The notes: generated by a model from the sequence alone, not told the origin. A stretch of 64,000 nucleotides of DNA from Symsagittifera roscoffensis (GCF_963678635.1 NC_087064.1:84313847-84377846), one strand, 5' to 3'. Shown: positions 17,632 through 29,956, numbered from the stretch's first letter. Numbers and translations are program-made.

Positions 17632-18381
17632 CAAAGGGTCCTATTTTTGCAAATCCGGAGGGGTTCTATTATCGTCAAAACTTAACAAGACAAAAGAAAA
17701 GTAAACGAAAAGGCATTAAGTTATTAGGAGTCAGGCTAGAAACCAGTGACTGCATTGGTAACTTGTCTTTTATAACAGACCAGACCAAAACAAAACAGGT
17801 CTTTCGCGACACTTATTCTAAATTGAAAAAGAGTTTGTAACTGGTTTGTGTGGATTGGAATAAAAATCGTTTTTGTGAAAAGTGATTGCCCTGAGGATTT
17901 TAGTAGGTCTAGCTCGGGCAATCCGAAAGCAGGCAGGTAACACAGGACTCGCTGGGTGCAATAGACGCTCATTTGAGAAAATTACCGACTTCAATTTTGT
18001 CTGTTTGGTGCAGCACCGGACAGGGAAAGCTCTTTCCTTAGAAACAAAGTTCGACTATTACATTGCGACTGACTAGAGTACAAAACACATACGTTTTTCA
18101 TTGAAAATATTCTTATTTTTCTTTTTTTTTGTTTTTAAATCAGTAATATCTGTCCTTGATTGGGTATTGAGAGCACTATCTTTTAAATAAATTGATATAT
18201 AAGACCAGACTAAAACAAAACAGGTCTAGACCTGGATATTCGCGACACTAGGTCTAAATTGAAAAAGAGTTTTACTGTGTTGTTGGAATTTATTGTGTTG
18301 TGTTATTATTATCAGTAGTCAAACAACAAGGACAATAACAATCGAATTGAGTGTATAGGCAGTAAGAGTGATAAATTGAAA
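17632..18381 (+). mobile_element. Leader of truncated element D
   Basis: This matches the C leader (46,930-47,726) in the same orientation, including one or two CCGGAGGGG units, the CAGTGACTGCA block and the segment before the gag ATG. A 65-base stretch (AGACCAGAC...AAAAAGAGTTT) occurs twice, near 17,775 and 18,203. C and B carry one copy. No gene is visible. Confidence 0.65.
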
Positions 18382-19689
18382 ATGAGTCTAGACAAGTAAA
18401 GGATACCCAAACTAAATGATAGCTCTAGGAAATTCATACCAGAGAAACAAAGAAAGGCAATGAGCGACCCCTCTGTGGAAAGGATCACACGAATCCGGAC
18501 CGACAAAGGGAAGAGAGTTTCAGGCGGAATGGTTGAAGACAGGAGTCAAAAGTCCTCAGAAGGACAAAAGGCAATGTTAGAGGTAGAGGTCCAACTGGAA
18601 CCTGCCATAGATGAGAACCGGAAGGGAGAGGAAACAGAAGATTGGCGAGTGAATCTACTCAAGTAGAACAAGGCCACGATTTTGCCACCTCCATCGGGAC
18701 TCTGGACCAAGAAGAGATGTCGGAACTGTCCGACATCTCCACTGAAATTGTGGCGACTACAAGATCACCCACAGACAACACTCTGATGCATGGCGTGACG
18801 GAGAAACCGGCAACGTCCTCATCGTTTTCAGAAAGAGTGAAAAACACTTTGGGAAACTTCTTTCCATTTACCATGGGAACGGGTACAGGCGATGAAGCAG
18901 AAACCCAGGAAGAAGAGGAGGACGATGACGAGCAAGATGACTTCGGATCTCAAGTCAGCCTCAAGAGTTGGACTCAGGAGAATGACGCATACACCAATAG
19001 AGAGAATGGCTCCTTGGACCAATTTGGTGTAGTCAGGACAATGAGCAAGGCCACAAATGGATCAGGCCAAGGCCAGTCAGCAGACTTTGTGAACATGACG
19101 AACTGGCAAATGCGAACTTCGAAGAATAGAAACACAGGGCTATGTGACGCACCTGCGGATCCAGAAGTGGATCATGGAAAGACGTCGAGGCAGAGAATCA
19201 AAGCCCAAATCTCGACCAGCCTCAAGCTACCTGGGGTCGACAGGGTGACACCGCCACTTGTGACGCCATTAGTGGATAACGGAGCATCAATTGAAGAAGC
19301 CTAACCCAGGGGAAAGAAAGTTTCACTGGCAACAGACCGACCTCAAACGAACGACCGACGCAAAATACTGGAGTCATGCGAATGAGGGAAGAAGTCATCC
19401 TAGCGATGATGCTCAAGCGGGGCATTCAAGTGACGCTACATCAATGGCCACAGCCTTTGAACCTCTGAACAGGTCTTTAGAAACGTTCCTTACGAGGTTA
19501 TCTTGAACGTAGTGAAAAGTCCAGAAGGGTTTTTAAGAATTCAAGATGCTATAAAGACGAATCTGATGGCTGCATTGATATGAAAATTTTAACAACGGAC
19601 CAGCAAACCAAGTGACAAATGGTACAAACCAAGGGACGATATAGACAAGAGACTCTCTTGTGCAAATTTCAGTTCGACGGACCATCATG
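18382..19689 (+). pseudogene. Gag of element D, deleted and frameshifted (copy 1)
   Basis: The ATG at 18,382 opens the same M-S-L-D-K start as C but stops at codon 6 (TAA where C has TCA). Downstream frames still encode the B/C-type gag: an acidic E-E-E-E-D-D-D-E-Q-D-D tract, then V-T-P-P-L-V-T-P-L-V-D-N-G-A. The coiled-coil part is deleted after 19,300, and most of the capsid is deleted near 19,580, where an ATTGAT is joined to a TTTTAACAACGG sequence. It ends at the duplication join. Confidence 0.85.
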
Positions 19690-20141
19690 CCATAATTGCT
19701 GTAACGGTTCTTCGCCCTCGGTTTTATGAGTAAATATTCGCCTGACTTCATACGCAAATCATCGGGTGTGGGTACCTGGTCAAGTGACAGGGTGAAGTGT
19801 GTGGCCAACATCGTCTTCAACTTCTCACTCTTTACTCCGTCCATGAACTTCGAAGCAATCGCCAAGTTTCGCTCGGATATTCTCTCATCGGGATTGCTTC
19901 TCCTTCTAAGCAATTCAAGGTCGTCCAAAAATTTGTCTATGGATTCGTCATCTCTTTGACGCCTCTTTTCGAACTTCACCATAGCCTGGTGTCCTTGTAC
20001 TCCAGAGCCGAAACGATTCAGCAGGATGTCGAATATCTTGCGAGCGCTGTCTCTCTCATTGGCTCTTTTCGCCATTACACAATTTAGTGCAGTACCCTCC
20101 AGGTTGCTCGTTAGCGCGCTGCACTCTTGTATCTTCCTCAA
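19690..20141 (-). pseudogene. Element A Gag capsid, truncated duplicate
   Basis: The N-terminal 150 residues of the capsid ORF at 11,410-12,495 are repeated, then cut at the duplication join. The open frame runs about 50 meaningless codons into antisense D gag (to 19,533). The zinc knuckles are missing from this copy. Confidence 0.85.
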
Positions 20142-20613
20142 GGTGTAACTTCATCACCTCTATCCAAGTATCAATGCAGCTGTCGGACTCGTCTTTGTAT
20201 GACTTCGGTTTTTTCAGTGTCCTTCTTGACCTCTCTCTTCTCTCGGTTGACTTCGAGAGCTTAGTGATGAATGTCTCGAGAGATCTATTCAGAGGCTCAA
20301 ACATCGAGGCATACATCGTCGTGTCCTGTGAGACTGTAGTCAGATCTGGCACTGAACTGACTTGTGGCACAGTTGGCAACCTCGTCTCCGGAGTAGCATC
20401 TGCCTCCGGCGGGACTGGATTCGTCCAGCCAGGCCCCGACGAGGCTGCCCTTGGCCTCTCCTTGTTCCTAGGTTCGTAGTTCGTTCTCGAGCTTTGCTGG
20501 GCTCTGGCATTGCTGCCCGTACCATCTCCATCATTCGCATGGCGTGAGCGCTCCCTTTGGTTGGAACGCTCCTGCCAATTGCTCCCATTCAGGATCGCGT
20601 CAAGCTTCTGCAA
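20056..20613 (-). CDS. Gag central segment, duplicate copy
   Basis: 185 codons identical to 12,410-12,967 except one residue (Ser for Gly in the D-E-S-D-x-C-I-D-T-W motif). The same overlap and frame relations apply: it begins in another frame over the end of the preceding gag ORF, and its last 28 residues are out of frame with the capsid. Confidence 0.72.
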   Translation of the reverse strand: MQKLDAILNGSNWQERSNQRERSRHANDGDGTGSNARAQQSSRTNYEPRNKERPRAASSGPGWTNPVPPEADATPETRLPTVPQVSSVPDLTTVSQDTTMYASMFEPLNRSLETFITKLSKSTERRERSRRTLKKPKSYKDESDSCIDTWIEVMKLHLEEDTRVQRANEQPGGYCTKLCNGEKSQ

Positions 20614-21643
20614 TCATTAAGTCAGACTTGGAATCTAACCTTTTCTCCAGGCTAGTCATCGTGTGGGCGTAGGTACTATCATGATCGTTCAACAATCGCT
20701 CGATCTCTCTCGTCATCCTAGCCTCTCTTTCCTGTGACTCCTTGTTTGCCTGTGCCAGGCTCTCCGCCAGGCATTGATCGGTGTTGCGAATCAATTGAGC
20801 CTGATCAACCCTCGCCTGCGACTTCGCGTGCGTTAGTTCAATTCTCAGATTCTCTCGACCCTGGTGAGCTCTCTCGTCAACCTGATCTATTCTCTTAGTC
20901 ATGTCCCGTCTCAGTTCATCCAGACCATTCAATACGCCAGCGAACTTGTCACTTATGTCGCCAGTGGCCCCAAATGACGGGGTTAGTCCCAAAGAAGATG
21001 AGGTCAATTGCGGCTGCAGCCTGGTGCTTGATGACGCACCGCCTTTTTGCTTGCTCATCGACGTCATCAATCTGTCGAAAGTTGATGACGCTCTCATCGT
21101 TATCCCATCTGACATGGGCCTGGTCGGCGAGGCGGACGACGCCTTCCTGCTCATGTCGTTCCTTGGGCACGGTGTGAAGTTCACATCCGGAGGGGTTATC
21201 TCCGGGTAGTCATATTTGGAAGATAAACCTTCAGTTCGTAGTGACGCCATGCGCTCATCGTACAAAGACTTCCAACTCTTCTTGGCCTTCGAACCCGGTT
21301 GTTCTTCACTCCGGCTTATACTCGACATCATCGCGTTGTTGCTCTGCTTGGCCAGAGATGAGTGGGTATTAGCCGAATGTGAATATTCTCTCCTCCACCT
21401 ATGACTCTTGGTCTCCGATTTGGACATTCGCTTGAATAACACTTCCTCTCGCGGCTCGACTTCAAACCACTCCGAGGTCTCCTCCGTCCTCTCGACTTCC
21501 TCCCGCTCGAGGTCCTCGCTTGGCTCAAAGTCGGGTCGAATAACCGTCCGTTCTCCTTCGTCAAAGGGGTCCACAAGCGTTTCGCTCGCGGTTCCGGCTT
21601 CGGCGCTCCGCCTCTGATCGCCATCGACGTTTTTCTCGCTCCT
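20600..21643 (-). CDS. Gag N-terminal coiled-coil segment, duplicate copy
   Basis: The protein is identical to 12,954-13,997, with the acidic leader, Ser-rich middle and C-terminal coiled coil. The absence of any protein difference from copy 1 points to a young duplication or recent homogenisation of this part. Confidence 0.7.
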   Translation of the reverse strand, partial: RSEKNVDGDQRRSAEAGTASETLVDPFDEGERTVIRPDFEPSEDLEREEVERTEETSEWFEVEPREEVLFKRMSKSETKSHRWRREYSHSANTHSSLAKQSNNAMMSSISRSEEQPGSKAKKSWKSLYDERMASLRTEGLSSKYDYPEITPPDVNFTPCPRNDMSRKASSASPTRPMSDGITMRASSTFDRLMTSMSKQKGGASSSTRLQPQLTSSSLGLTPSFGATGDISDKFAGVLNGLDELRRDMTKRIDQVDERAHQGRENLRIELTHAKSQARVDQAQLIRNTDQCLAESLAQANKESQEREARMTREIERLLNDHDSTYAHTMTSLEKRLDSKSDLMIAEA

Positions 21644-21913
21644 TCATTTCATTTCGCTCACTGTAAGATCAGATTGACATTTAGTCAATTTGTTTTCAGC
21701 AACCACGTCGGAAGCGCTTCTAAACGAGGACTGGCTACGCCTAGTTTTAAATTTTCGCGTGCTTCCCTTGCTCAGCGTGGGAATCTTAGTAGTCGATCCT
21801 AGAATCCAAAGTTGATAACGAATTTCCGGGTCGAAATGGGCTCCTATGATCCTAATAAGCACGCCTAATGTCCTAATATGATCTTTATTAAATGGATATT
21901 TCCCGTCTCCCAA
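21644..21913 (-). CDS. Probable Gag N-terminus, duplicate copy
   Basis: 89 codons in frame with the following gag ORF and ended by the same TGA (21,644-21,646) as in copy 1. Around 21,664-21,725 the DNA differs from copy 1 at seven positions in about 65 bases, although the flanking gag DNA is almost identical. Confidence 0.4.
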   Translation of the reverse strand: MGDGKYPFNKDHIRTLGVLIRIIGAHFDPEIRYQLWILGSTTKIPTLSKGSTRKFKTRRSQSSFRSASDVVAENKLTKCQSDLTVSEMK

Positions 21914-24900
21914 ATTGCCACAGAAGGTTTCCTCAAGTTTCTAACAATGAGGGTTGCTAAGATGTTTAAGTCACTCCGGTTGGTTACTTCGGAGGGTTGT
22001 TAAGACACTTAGCCTACCTCGGAGGGTTACTTCGGAGGGTACCTTAATCACCCAAGTTACTTCGAGGGTCCCCTTAAATTTACTAAGGAGGGTCAATAAG
22101 ATGCTTAATATGCTCCGGAGGGTTACTTCGGAGGGTACCTCCAAAATTTCCAAATTTCTGAACCTCACTTAGAAGGGCCTTCAATTAACTTCAGGAAGCG
22201 TCAAAACAAGCTAAATTCTCCATGGGGGCTGTTTTAACTTCTTTGGATGATCTCGTGGAAATTTTCCACTAAGGAAGGTTGCTAAGGGGTTTAGCTGACT
22301 CCGGAGGGTTACTTCGGAGGGTTCCCCAAAAGCCAAGAAAAAAGGTTATGTTACCGCAATAAAGTCTCCAAAAAATGTCCACCTGACTTAAAACTAGGTT
22401 GGCTGACACGGTCAACCTTACCAGTATGATAAAAAGGTGTTTTGATAAAATTTTCTGCCGCTCGGAGGGTTATCTGTAATTTGGACCCTCCGAACCAACA
22501 AATTCTAAAAAAAAATTTCTTTTCCGAAATTATCAACACAAAAACGGTTGCGGTCCGAAAAATTGGTCCAGTACGTCGACTTATGGTACCAAAATTGTCC
22601 CGATCGGTTGGCTAGTCTTTGAGAAATTGCCAAAAACGTGTTTGTCCAAACGGCCTTTTTTCACCACCTATATAGGTTCTGAGAAACTTTTACGCAATTC
22701 CTATTGAAAGTGCCTAAAAATAATTGAAACGAGCGTAGTAGCCCTGTACGGCACTGTAATAGTGCAAAAAACCGGATCAAAATTGGTTTGGAGACAAGAA
22801 TTTGGCCAATAACTTTCAAATTTGGACCCTCCGATTCCTTCCTTTTCCAATCCTTAAGTCGTTAGCTCTATCTACGGAGCTAGTCGGAGGGTTACTCAAG
22901 AATTTTTCTGGCAGCCGAGCTTCTTATGCTAGCACGCTCCTAACACAAAAAAATTTTATTGCTCTAACTCTAAAAACTCAAAAACTCAATCCCCAAAACA
23001 GATTGACAAAATTCAGAAAATTATAGAAATTTTGATCGAAAAATTTTGGTTTTTTCCAACTTTTACTGAGTCTTCTCTCACGCGGTTTCTTTAGTTAGGG
23101 GGATCGAACTACGTAGCTACTCCCTTGGTAAAAGCTTTTTGCTTTTGGGATAAGCTCGGATATCCAAAAATTTGGTGGTCTATAGTTTGTCAAAAATCGA
23201 TAATTTTCGACGAAATTTGGGTGTTTCCTGGGTCCAATTAGGAGATAAGTAATATATAATAAGGATAATAACCTATAAGTAGTCGTTAATGAATAGTACT
23301 ATACCCTCCTTTGCACCAAAATACCCGAATTAAGACCCTTAACTCGCAAATTTGTAATCGATGGAGGGTACAATCGGACCGCGCCAATCGAGCCCCCCAC
23401 CACTTAAGTTTTAATAAAATAGTACCCAAACGATACTAAAATTGTTTCAACGATACCCAACAGTCGTTGTGGATGTTGTCCCTGATGTCCTTGTTGAGTG
23501 TGGAACACGTCGGTCAGCTTGCCACTCTACCTTCCGGTCACCGGCAAAACCACCATTAACGTGCTTAAATATTCAAATTACACTCAAGGGAGGGTATCCA
23601 ATCCTTCACCAAAACACACAATCTTTATATCAGAAATGATATAGATCAATCCGAAACAACAACAAATAGGAAGGTCAGATCACATCTCGTCCGAAAATAA
23701 CATATAAACTGTCACTTTATGTTTTTTTACTGTTTTTGGTCTTTTTTGGATTTTATACTGTTTTTTGTACTTTTTGTTTTCAAATAAATTTGTTTTTGGC
23801 TTTTTCTTGGTTATACACTATTTTTGTTTGGTTTTACGCTTTCTCTTTAATTGTTTTTGGTTCCGGGACCTTGGGACAAGCGGGCTCATGACTTCCCACC
23901 TAACCCTCCGGCCCCCGGAATTTTCGGTGTTAACTAAGTTAAAAAGCTAAATAGTACTGGACGGAGGGTACGCACCTTCCCCCTAGTACAATAACGGTCA
24001 TTAAGGCCTCTAACTCGGGCATACGCCCGGAGCGGAGGGTTCATCGCTGAAACGCTTGCTGATCATGATGGTCTTATGCCTTTGACAGGCCCACCCAGGA
24101 GCGCCATAAAAACGTCTATGTAACATTCGCCCAAATACTACACAGCGACGGAGCGTAGAAAAAGTACCTATTAACGACTGGCAGGCGTCAGTTACTTTAA
24201 TCCTACTCGTTTTTCACCGTCTCGACCTTGCCAGTTGATTTTCTGGTCTGTTTAGGGCTAAGTAAAAAGTTAGTATTTTTAGGCCATCAGTCAAACGACT
24301 TTTGATCAGCTTTCGTTTACATGCGAACACAACCACATAGCTGAGTCTCGGATCCTCAGACTACGTGATTGCCATTAAAAACACGGCTCGAACAACCTAT
24401 TTTAATATGTTTTTGTGTGACAGTTCTATATTAAATCCATTGGAGATGGATTGACCCTTTCCTTTTTCTAGCTACTCATATTCTAAAATATCAAATTATA
24501 CCGGTGTTAATTCAGACTTCTACGACATCCAAGTAGCTATAAAGTCAGTTTTATATAGTCCCTTTACATACAACAGTCTCTGAGGGAACAAGCCTCCGCT
24601 CCCGTAATCTTCCTGAGATAACGTTCTTATCTCTTCCAATTTGTGGCACGGGAGGGTTCCGTGGAATATTCCTTCCCCACTGAAGCTTCCTTCTCCACTA
24701 ATATCCACTGCAAAGAGTCTTATCGTGTGTTATTGCCACGATAAGAGGCTTCGTGTTTCTCGTCTCTTGTGCGACCGTTTTCCACAATATTTGTCGTTGT
24801 TCTGTCTTTTCGTCCCTTTTCGTCAAAATGGCCGTCTTTTTTGTATTTCTGAGAAATATTCACTCTTCGATCGAAATTTTAAAAATAAAAATTCTAGAAT

Positions 24901-24918
24901 ATGCCTACCCTCCTTCAC
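21914..24918 (-). mobile_element. Control region of element A, duplicate copy
   Basis: Second copy of 14,268-17,186, with the same CGGAGGGT words, T-rich tract and G-rich box. It contains two local gains relative to copy 1: a few bases at 23,041 and about 80-100 bases near 23,166-23,270 with A/T-rich sequence absent from copy 1. No genes are seen. Confidence 0.65.
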
Positions 24919-26113
24919 AATACTTTTTCGTTAATAAGGCCTTTATTTGTTTTTTTTCTTCGTGTCGCCGGAAGGTTGCGCTGTGCCTATCTGGCAGAAT
25001 GGCACAATAATTAACCTACTTATATTCAAAACAATGAGCTCATGGCTAGGTCTCAGTTTCCCCAGACCACGAGGTCACTACTAAAAACAGGGCTACTACT
25101 TATTTACTATAAAACTATTGTTTTTGTTCAGTAGATAAAAATCATCATCTCCAACCCTTTCCCTCAACTCCTAGTTTCTCATGATCTGAAAACGATTCTA
25201 GATATTATGATTTTAATTCAGTACATCTCGAGGAAATTAGTAAATTTTTTAAAACGCTGTTTAATTTATCTCATGAGACCCATCCGGATTCTGGAATCCG
25301 GGCACATAACGCTCCTAGTTCTTTTCGGAAGGCTGGACACTTCGCCCCAACACCCACCAATCCCAAAGGGTCCTATTTTTGCAAATCCGGAGGGGTTCTA
25401 TTATCGTCAAAACTTAACAAGACAAAAGAAAAGTAAACGAAAAGGCATTAAGTTATTAGGAGTCAGGCTAGAAACCAGTGACTGCATTGGTAACTTGTCT
25501 TTTATAACAGACCAGACCAAAACAAAACAGGTCTTTCGCGACACTTATTCTAAATTGAAAAAGAGTTTGTAACTGGTTTGTGTGGATTGGAATAAAAATC
25601 GTTTTTGTGAAAAGTGATTGCCCTGAGGATTTTAGTAGGTCTAGCTCGGGCAATCCGAAAGCAGGCAGGTAACACAGGACTCGCTGGGTGCAATAGACGC
25701 TCATTTGAGAAAATTACCGACTTCAATTTTGTCTGTTTGGTGCAGCACCGGACAGGGAAAGCTCTTTCCTTAGAAACAAAGTTCGACTATTACATTGCGA
25801 CTGACTAGAGTACAAAACACATACGTTTTTCATTGAAAATATTCTTATTTTTCTTTTTTTTTGTTTTTAAATCAGTAATATCTGTCCTTGATTGGGTATT
25901 GAGAGCACTATCTTTTAAATAAATTGATATATAAGACCAGACTAAAACAAAACAGGTCTAGACCTGGATATTCGCGACACTAGGTCTAAATTGAAAAAGA
26001 GTTTTACTGTGTTGTTGGAATTTATTGTGTTGTGTTATTATTATCAGTAGTCAAACAACAAGGACAATAACAATCGAATTGAGTGTATAGGCAGTAAGAG
26101 TGATAAATTGAAA
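24919..26113 (+). mobile_element. Inverted control fragment and D leader, duplicate copy
   Basis: Repeats 17,187-18,381. The B-type control fragment in minus sense occupies 24,919-25,363 and the D leader 25,364-26,113. I noticed no base differences from copy 1 across this part. No genes are seen. Confidence 0.6.
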
Positions 26114-27919
26114 ATGAGTCTAGACAAGTAAAGGATACCCAAACTAAATGATAGCTCTAGGAAATTCATACCAGAGAAACAAAGAAAGGCAATGAGCGAC
26201 CCCTCTGTGGAAAGGATCACACGAATCCGGACCGACAAAGGGAAGAGAGTTTCAGGCGGAATGGTTGAAGACAGGAGTCAAAAGTCCTCAGAAGGACAAA
26301 AGGCAATGTTAGAGGTAGAGGTCCAACTGGAACCTGCCATAGATGAGAACCGGAAGGGAGAGGAAACAGAAGATTGGCGAGTGAATCTACTCAAGTAGAA
26401 CAAGGCCACGATTTTGCCACCTCCACCGGGACTCTGGACCAAGAAGAGATGTCGGAACTGTCCGACATCTCCACTGAAATTGTGGCGACTACAAGATCAC
26501 CCACAGACAACACTCTGATGCATGGCGTGACGGAGAAACCGGCAACGTCCTCATCGTTTTCAGAAAGAGTGAAAAACACTTTGGGAAACTTCTTTCCATT
26601 TACCATGGGAACGGGTACAGGCGATGAAGCAGAAACCCAGGAAGAAGAGGAGGACGATGACGAGCAAGATGACTTCGGATCTCAAGTCAGCCTCAATAGT
26701 TGGTCTCAGGAGAATGACGCATACACCAATAGAGAGACTGGCTCCTTGGACCAACTTGGTGTAGTCAGGACAATGAGCAAGACCACAAACGGATCAGGCC
26801 AGGCCAGTCAGCAGACTTTGTGAACATGACGAACTCGCAAATGCGAACTTCGAAGAATAGAAACACAGGGCTATGTGACGCACCTGCGGATCCAGAAGTG
26901 GATCATGGAAAGACGTCGAGGCAGAGAATCAAAGCCCAAATCTCGACCAGCCTCAAGCTACCTGGGGTCGACAGGGTGACACCGCCACTTGTGACGCCAT
27001 TAGTGGATAACGGAGCATCAATTGAAGAAGCCTAACCCAGGGGAAAGAAAGTTTCACTGGCAACAGACCGACCTCAAACGAACGACCGACGCAAAATACT
27101 GGAGTCATGCGAATCAGGGAAGAAGTCATCCTAGCGATGATGCTCAAGCGGGGCATTCAAGTGACGCTACATCAATGGCCACAGCCTTTGAACCTCTGAA
27201 CAGGTCTTTAGAAACGTTCCTTACGAGGTTATCTTGAAAGTAGTGAAAAGTCCAGAAGGGTTTTTAAGAAACCAAGATGCTATAAAGACGAATCTGATGG
27301 CTGCATTGATATGGAAATTTTAACAACGGACCAGCAAACCAAGTGACAAATGGTACAAACCAAGGGACGATATAGACAAGAGACTCTCTTGTGCAAATTT
27401 CAGTTCGACGGATCATCATGTGTCAGCATGCCCAGCCTTCAAACAGGGCACGAAAGCAATAGGCTTGAGCCTCGAGGCTGAAGATGCATCACAGGTCAAT
27501 CATGAATATTTAAAGAGGGGAGTAATTGCGAAACTCGACCCAAGGTGTTTCTTTTTAAACTTGGAAGGTCATTTTAAATCGGGTTGTCCGCAAGTTTGGG
27601 ATGCTGTGGCAGACATCAAGCATCCAAGGCATGAGGAAGTGTTATCGGGTGTGAAAGCCAGCAAGGCTCGCCTGTTGAGTGAAGCGGAAGCACGTAGAAA
27701 GGAAAAACCGCAAGAGTTGGCAACAAAGAAGATGCAGGCAGTAACGGAAGAGATACGTGAACCGGAACCGGTGACTGCGGCAGATGACTTCAAGATCTAC
27801 TACAAGGCAGCCGCGAGGGATGCTCTAAACAGAGTTCAGCAGGAGTTGTTGACGAATGAGATCAAACAAAAGATGAAGCTCGAACTAGAGAATAAGAAAC
27901 TTCAAGAAAAGCTCAACGG
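26114..27919 (+). pseudogene. Gag of element D (copy 2), continuing to zinc knuckles and Gag C-terminus
   Basis: The same codon-6 stop and the same two internal deletions as copy 1. A one-base difference near 26,805 breaks the acidic-region frame earlier than in copy 1. From 27,420 it continues to 27,919 with the nucleocapsid and Gag C-terminus. The knuckles are degraded: the first reads CANF and the second CFFL where intact copies have CxxC. The frame then stays open through R-H-E-E-V-L-S-G-V-K-A-S and a helical tail to the join with element B. Confidence 0.85.
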
Positions 27920-29106
27920 TTTACTGCTGGGCTCCAAGTGGATCGATTGAAGCAGGCTCGCGAATCCGTGTCCGGAACTCCTGTGAAGCTATACTTCAAC
28001 CGGTTGTTCTTCTGCACGTCAATCACTCGGGACACTTTCTTCATCGGCATTTCTCGTATCTTTCTGTCTGGGAACTTAGAGCTCTTTGTCGATCACGTTG
28101 TATCACTAACTCCCGTTCTAGTCATCGTCTCTTGGGAGAATTGAACTCTGCCCGTGTTATCGATTGTTCCATAGAGTGCAGTCACCCCAGAACCTGGCGC
28201 ATTCCTATTAGCGACCAATCGTACAGCTGTTTTTATCAATTTTCTCACTGTTTGCTCCACGACTGGGTCACCTAGGGTGTCACTCGGGTCGGGGATTGTC
28301 ACTCGACCAGTTGTAGCTGGGAGTCGCGTCTCCGTCGTTTGACTCAATTCGCGAGGCGTCAAAAGCTCCATCGGGGACTGCCCGCGAGGAATATTCCCTG
28401 TAGGTATCACTTTTTCTACGGCTGTCGTCAACGCCAGCCGCTCCGATCGCTCTTTGTACTCTAGCCTCAAGCGCTCTATTTCTTCACACTGTTTCTTGTT
28501 ACAATCTTTGAACAGTTTCTTCCACATGCCACTATCTTCTTCTGTACTGAGCATGGTCTTGGTCATTTCCTCCAGCACCCTTCTGGTCTTCTCCAGTTCT
28601 TCTACCGTTCCGTTAATGTCTTGCATGGTTTCGTTCGTCTGAACCTCTTCCTCTACTCTCGCCCTCTTTGGTGGCACAGCTGCTCTCAGTTGTGAACTAG
28701 ACGAGGCAGCCTCGCTGTTCATCTCCTGATGATTCCTTCTCAGGCCAGGCCTAGGCTTTGTTGGCCGAGGCATCTCGCCTGGATGGTATGTCCGGGAACT
28801 TCACAATCCAGGTTCATTCGCCAAGTCAGTTACTGAGAGAGCCCCGTTTCTCCACCTCATTACCCTCATGTTCGGACGGTCTAGTACTCGTCTTTCTCCA
28901 TATGCTGCCATCAATAGAACTTCCGTGGGGCGGTCCCCACGGTTATCATGCACCAAGATGTTTATTAAGGCGGCCAGCAGCATGAATACCTCTGGGTCCT
29001 CCAGAGCGAAGTCTCGATCCATCAGCCGACGATAGATCGCATCTATCATCGGTCCTACGTACGCATCTGCCAGGTCCATATACTTGTTCAAATCGAAGTT
29101 GTCCAT
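27920..29106 (-). pseudogene. SGNH-ORF N-terminal half of element B, catalytic domain lost
   Basis: The ATG at 29,106 opens the conserved N-terminal domain (D-R-P-T-E-V-L-L-M-A-A, M-R-W-R-N-G-A-L). An in-frame TGA at 28,801 follows N-E-P-G-L, where C has Gly. The frame then runs 226 codons through a coiled coil to a second TGA at 28,093, and residual homology (R-V-I-D-V-Q-K, R-A-C-F-N-R) continues in frame to about 27,925. The GDS-bearing domain and everything downstream are missing. Confidence 0.85.
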
Positions 29107-29956
29107 TTTCTTTTAGATTCGATTCTCATTACCAGTTTGATCAATAGAAATCAAAAAAGAAGTCACGAATATCACATTTGTCAAAATTACTCTAATTTGG
29201 TATTAAAATGTTTTTAAAAGCAATTGGATAAAAAGATTTTGATCCTTTAATTTATTAATTTAGTTTGTTGCTAAAATTTTGGAATTCGACCTGAAAATGG
29301 ACAGTACAAACTTTGGATCTATTCCTAAGATCGTCATTCGGTTATTCATGGTCACTAATCCCTTCTTACCCAGAGACCTAATAACATAACACATAAACTA
29401 ACATAACCCACATATCACACACAACACACATTTTGTATGACGTCTTCCTGCATGTAACCTAAACTCAGCCTATACTTGAATAATATTTCTTATGTAAGTA
29501 TACTTGTATATTAGTATCAGAGAAGATTACGTGTATCAGTGCATACAGCTCCCGTGGATGCAGTCGACCTCTGTTCGGATCGTACACTGGAAGCGAGAGT
29601 TCATTTACTTACCTTTCCACAAGGAACTTCTCAATCTCGTCAAGGACAAGACTAGGGTTTCTGGGTCCACGTGCCAACTTTACTCTATTTTGGTATTAAA
29701 GTTTATTTAAAGCAATTGGATAAAAAGATTTTGATCCTTAAATTTATTAAACTAGTTTGTTGCTAAAATTTTGGAATTCGACCTGAAAATGGACAGTACA
29801 AACTTTGGATCTATTCCTAAGATCGTCATTCGGTTATTCATGGTCACTAATCCCTTCTTACCCAGAGACCTAATAACATAACACATAAACTAACATAACA
29901 CACAAATCACACACAACACACATTTAGTATGACGCCTTCCTGCATGCAACCTAAAC
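29107..29956 (-). other. Non-coding gap of element B with duplicated macro C-terminus
   Basis: Holds the spacer before the SGNH ORF, including an acceptor-like box at about 29,140-29,171 in which the AG is lost, and the first copy of a roughly 490-base tandem duplication. No independent gene is seen. Confidence 0.6.
29186..29675. repeat. 490-bp tandem repeat, copy 1
   Basis: It carries the last about 60 codons of the macro-like segment (minus strand) and the spacer after it, and repeats directly as 29,676-30,167 with a few percent difference. The shared edge words are TGGTATTAAA on the left and GGGTCCACGTGCC on the right. Confidence 0.85.

Larger units (their letters stand above)
12044..19689. 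repeat. 7.65-kb tandem duplication, copy 1
   Basis: This block (A gag, A control region, D leader, D gag) is repeated directly as 19,690-27,420. The join at 19,689/19,690 puts D gag (inside its first zinc-knuckle region, plus strand) against A gag (capsid end, minus strand) with essentially no shared sequence. The copies differ by only about three bases in the A-gag part. Confidence 0.93.
19690..27420. repeat. 7.65-kb tandem duplication, copy 2 (7.73 kb)
   Basis: A direct repeat of 12,044-19,689. It is 85 bases longer because of extra DNA between about 23,040 and 23,270. After 27,420 the D gag sequence continues past the point where copy 1 is cut, so copy 2 retains the original right-hand context. 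Confidence 0.93.
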
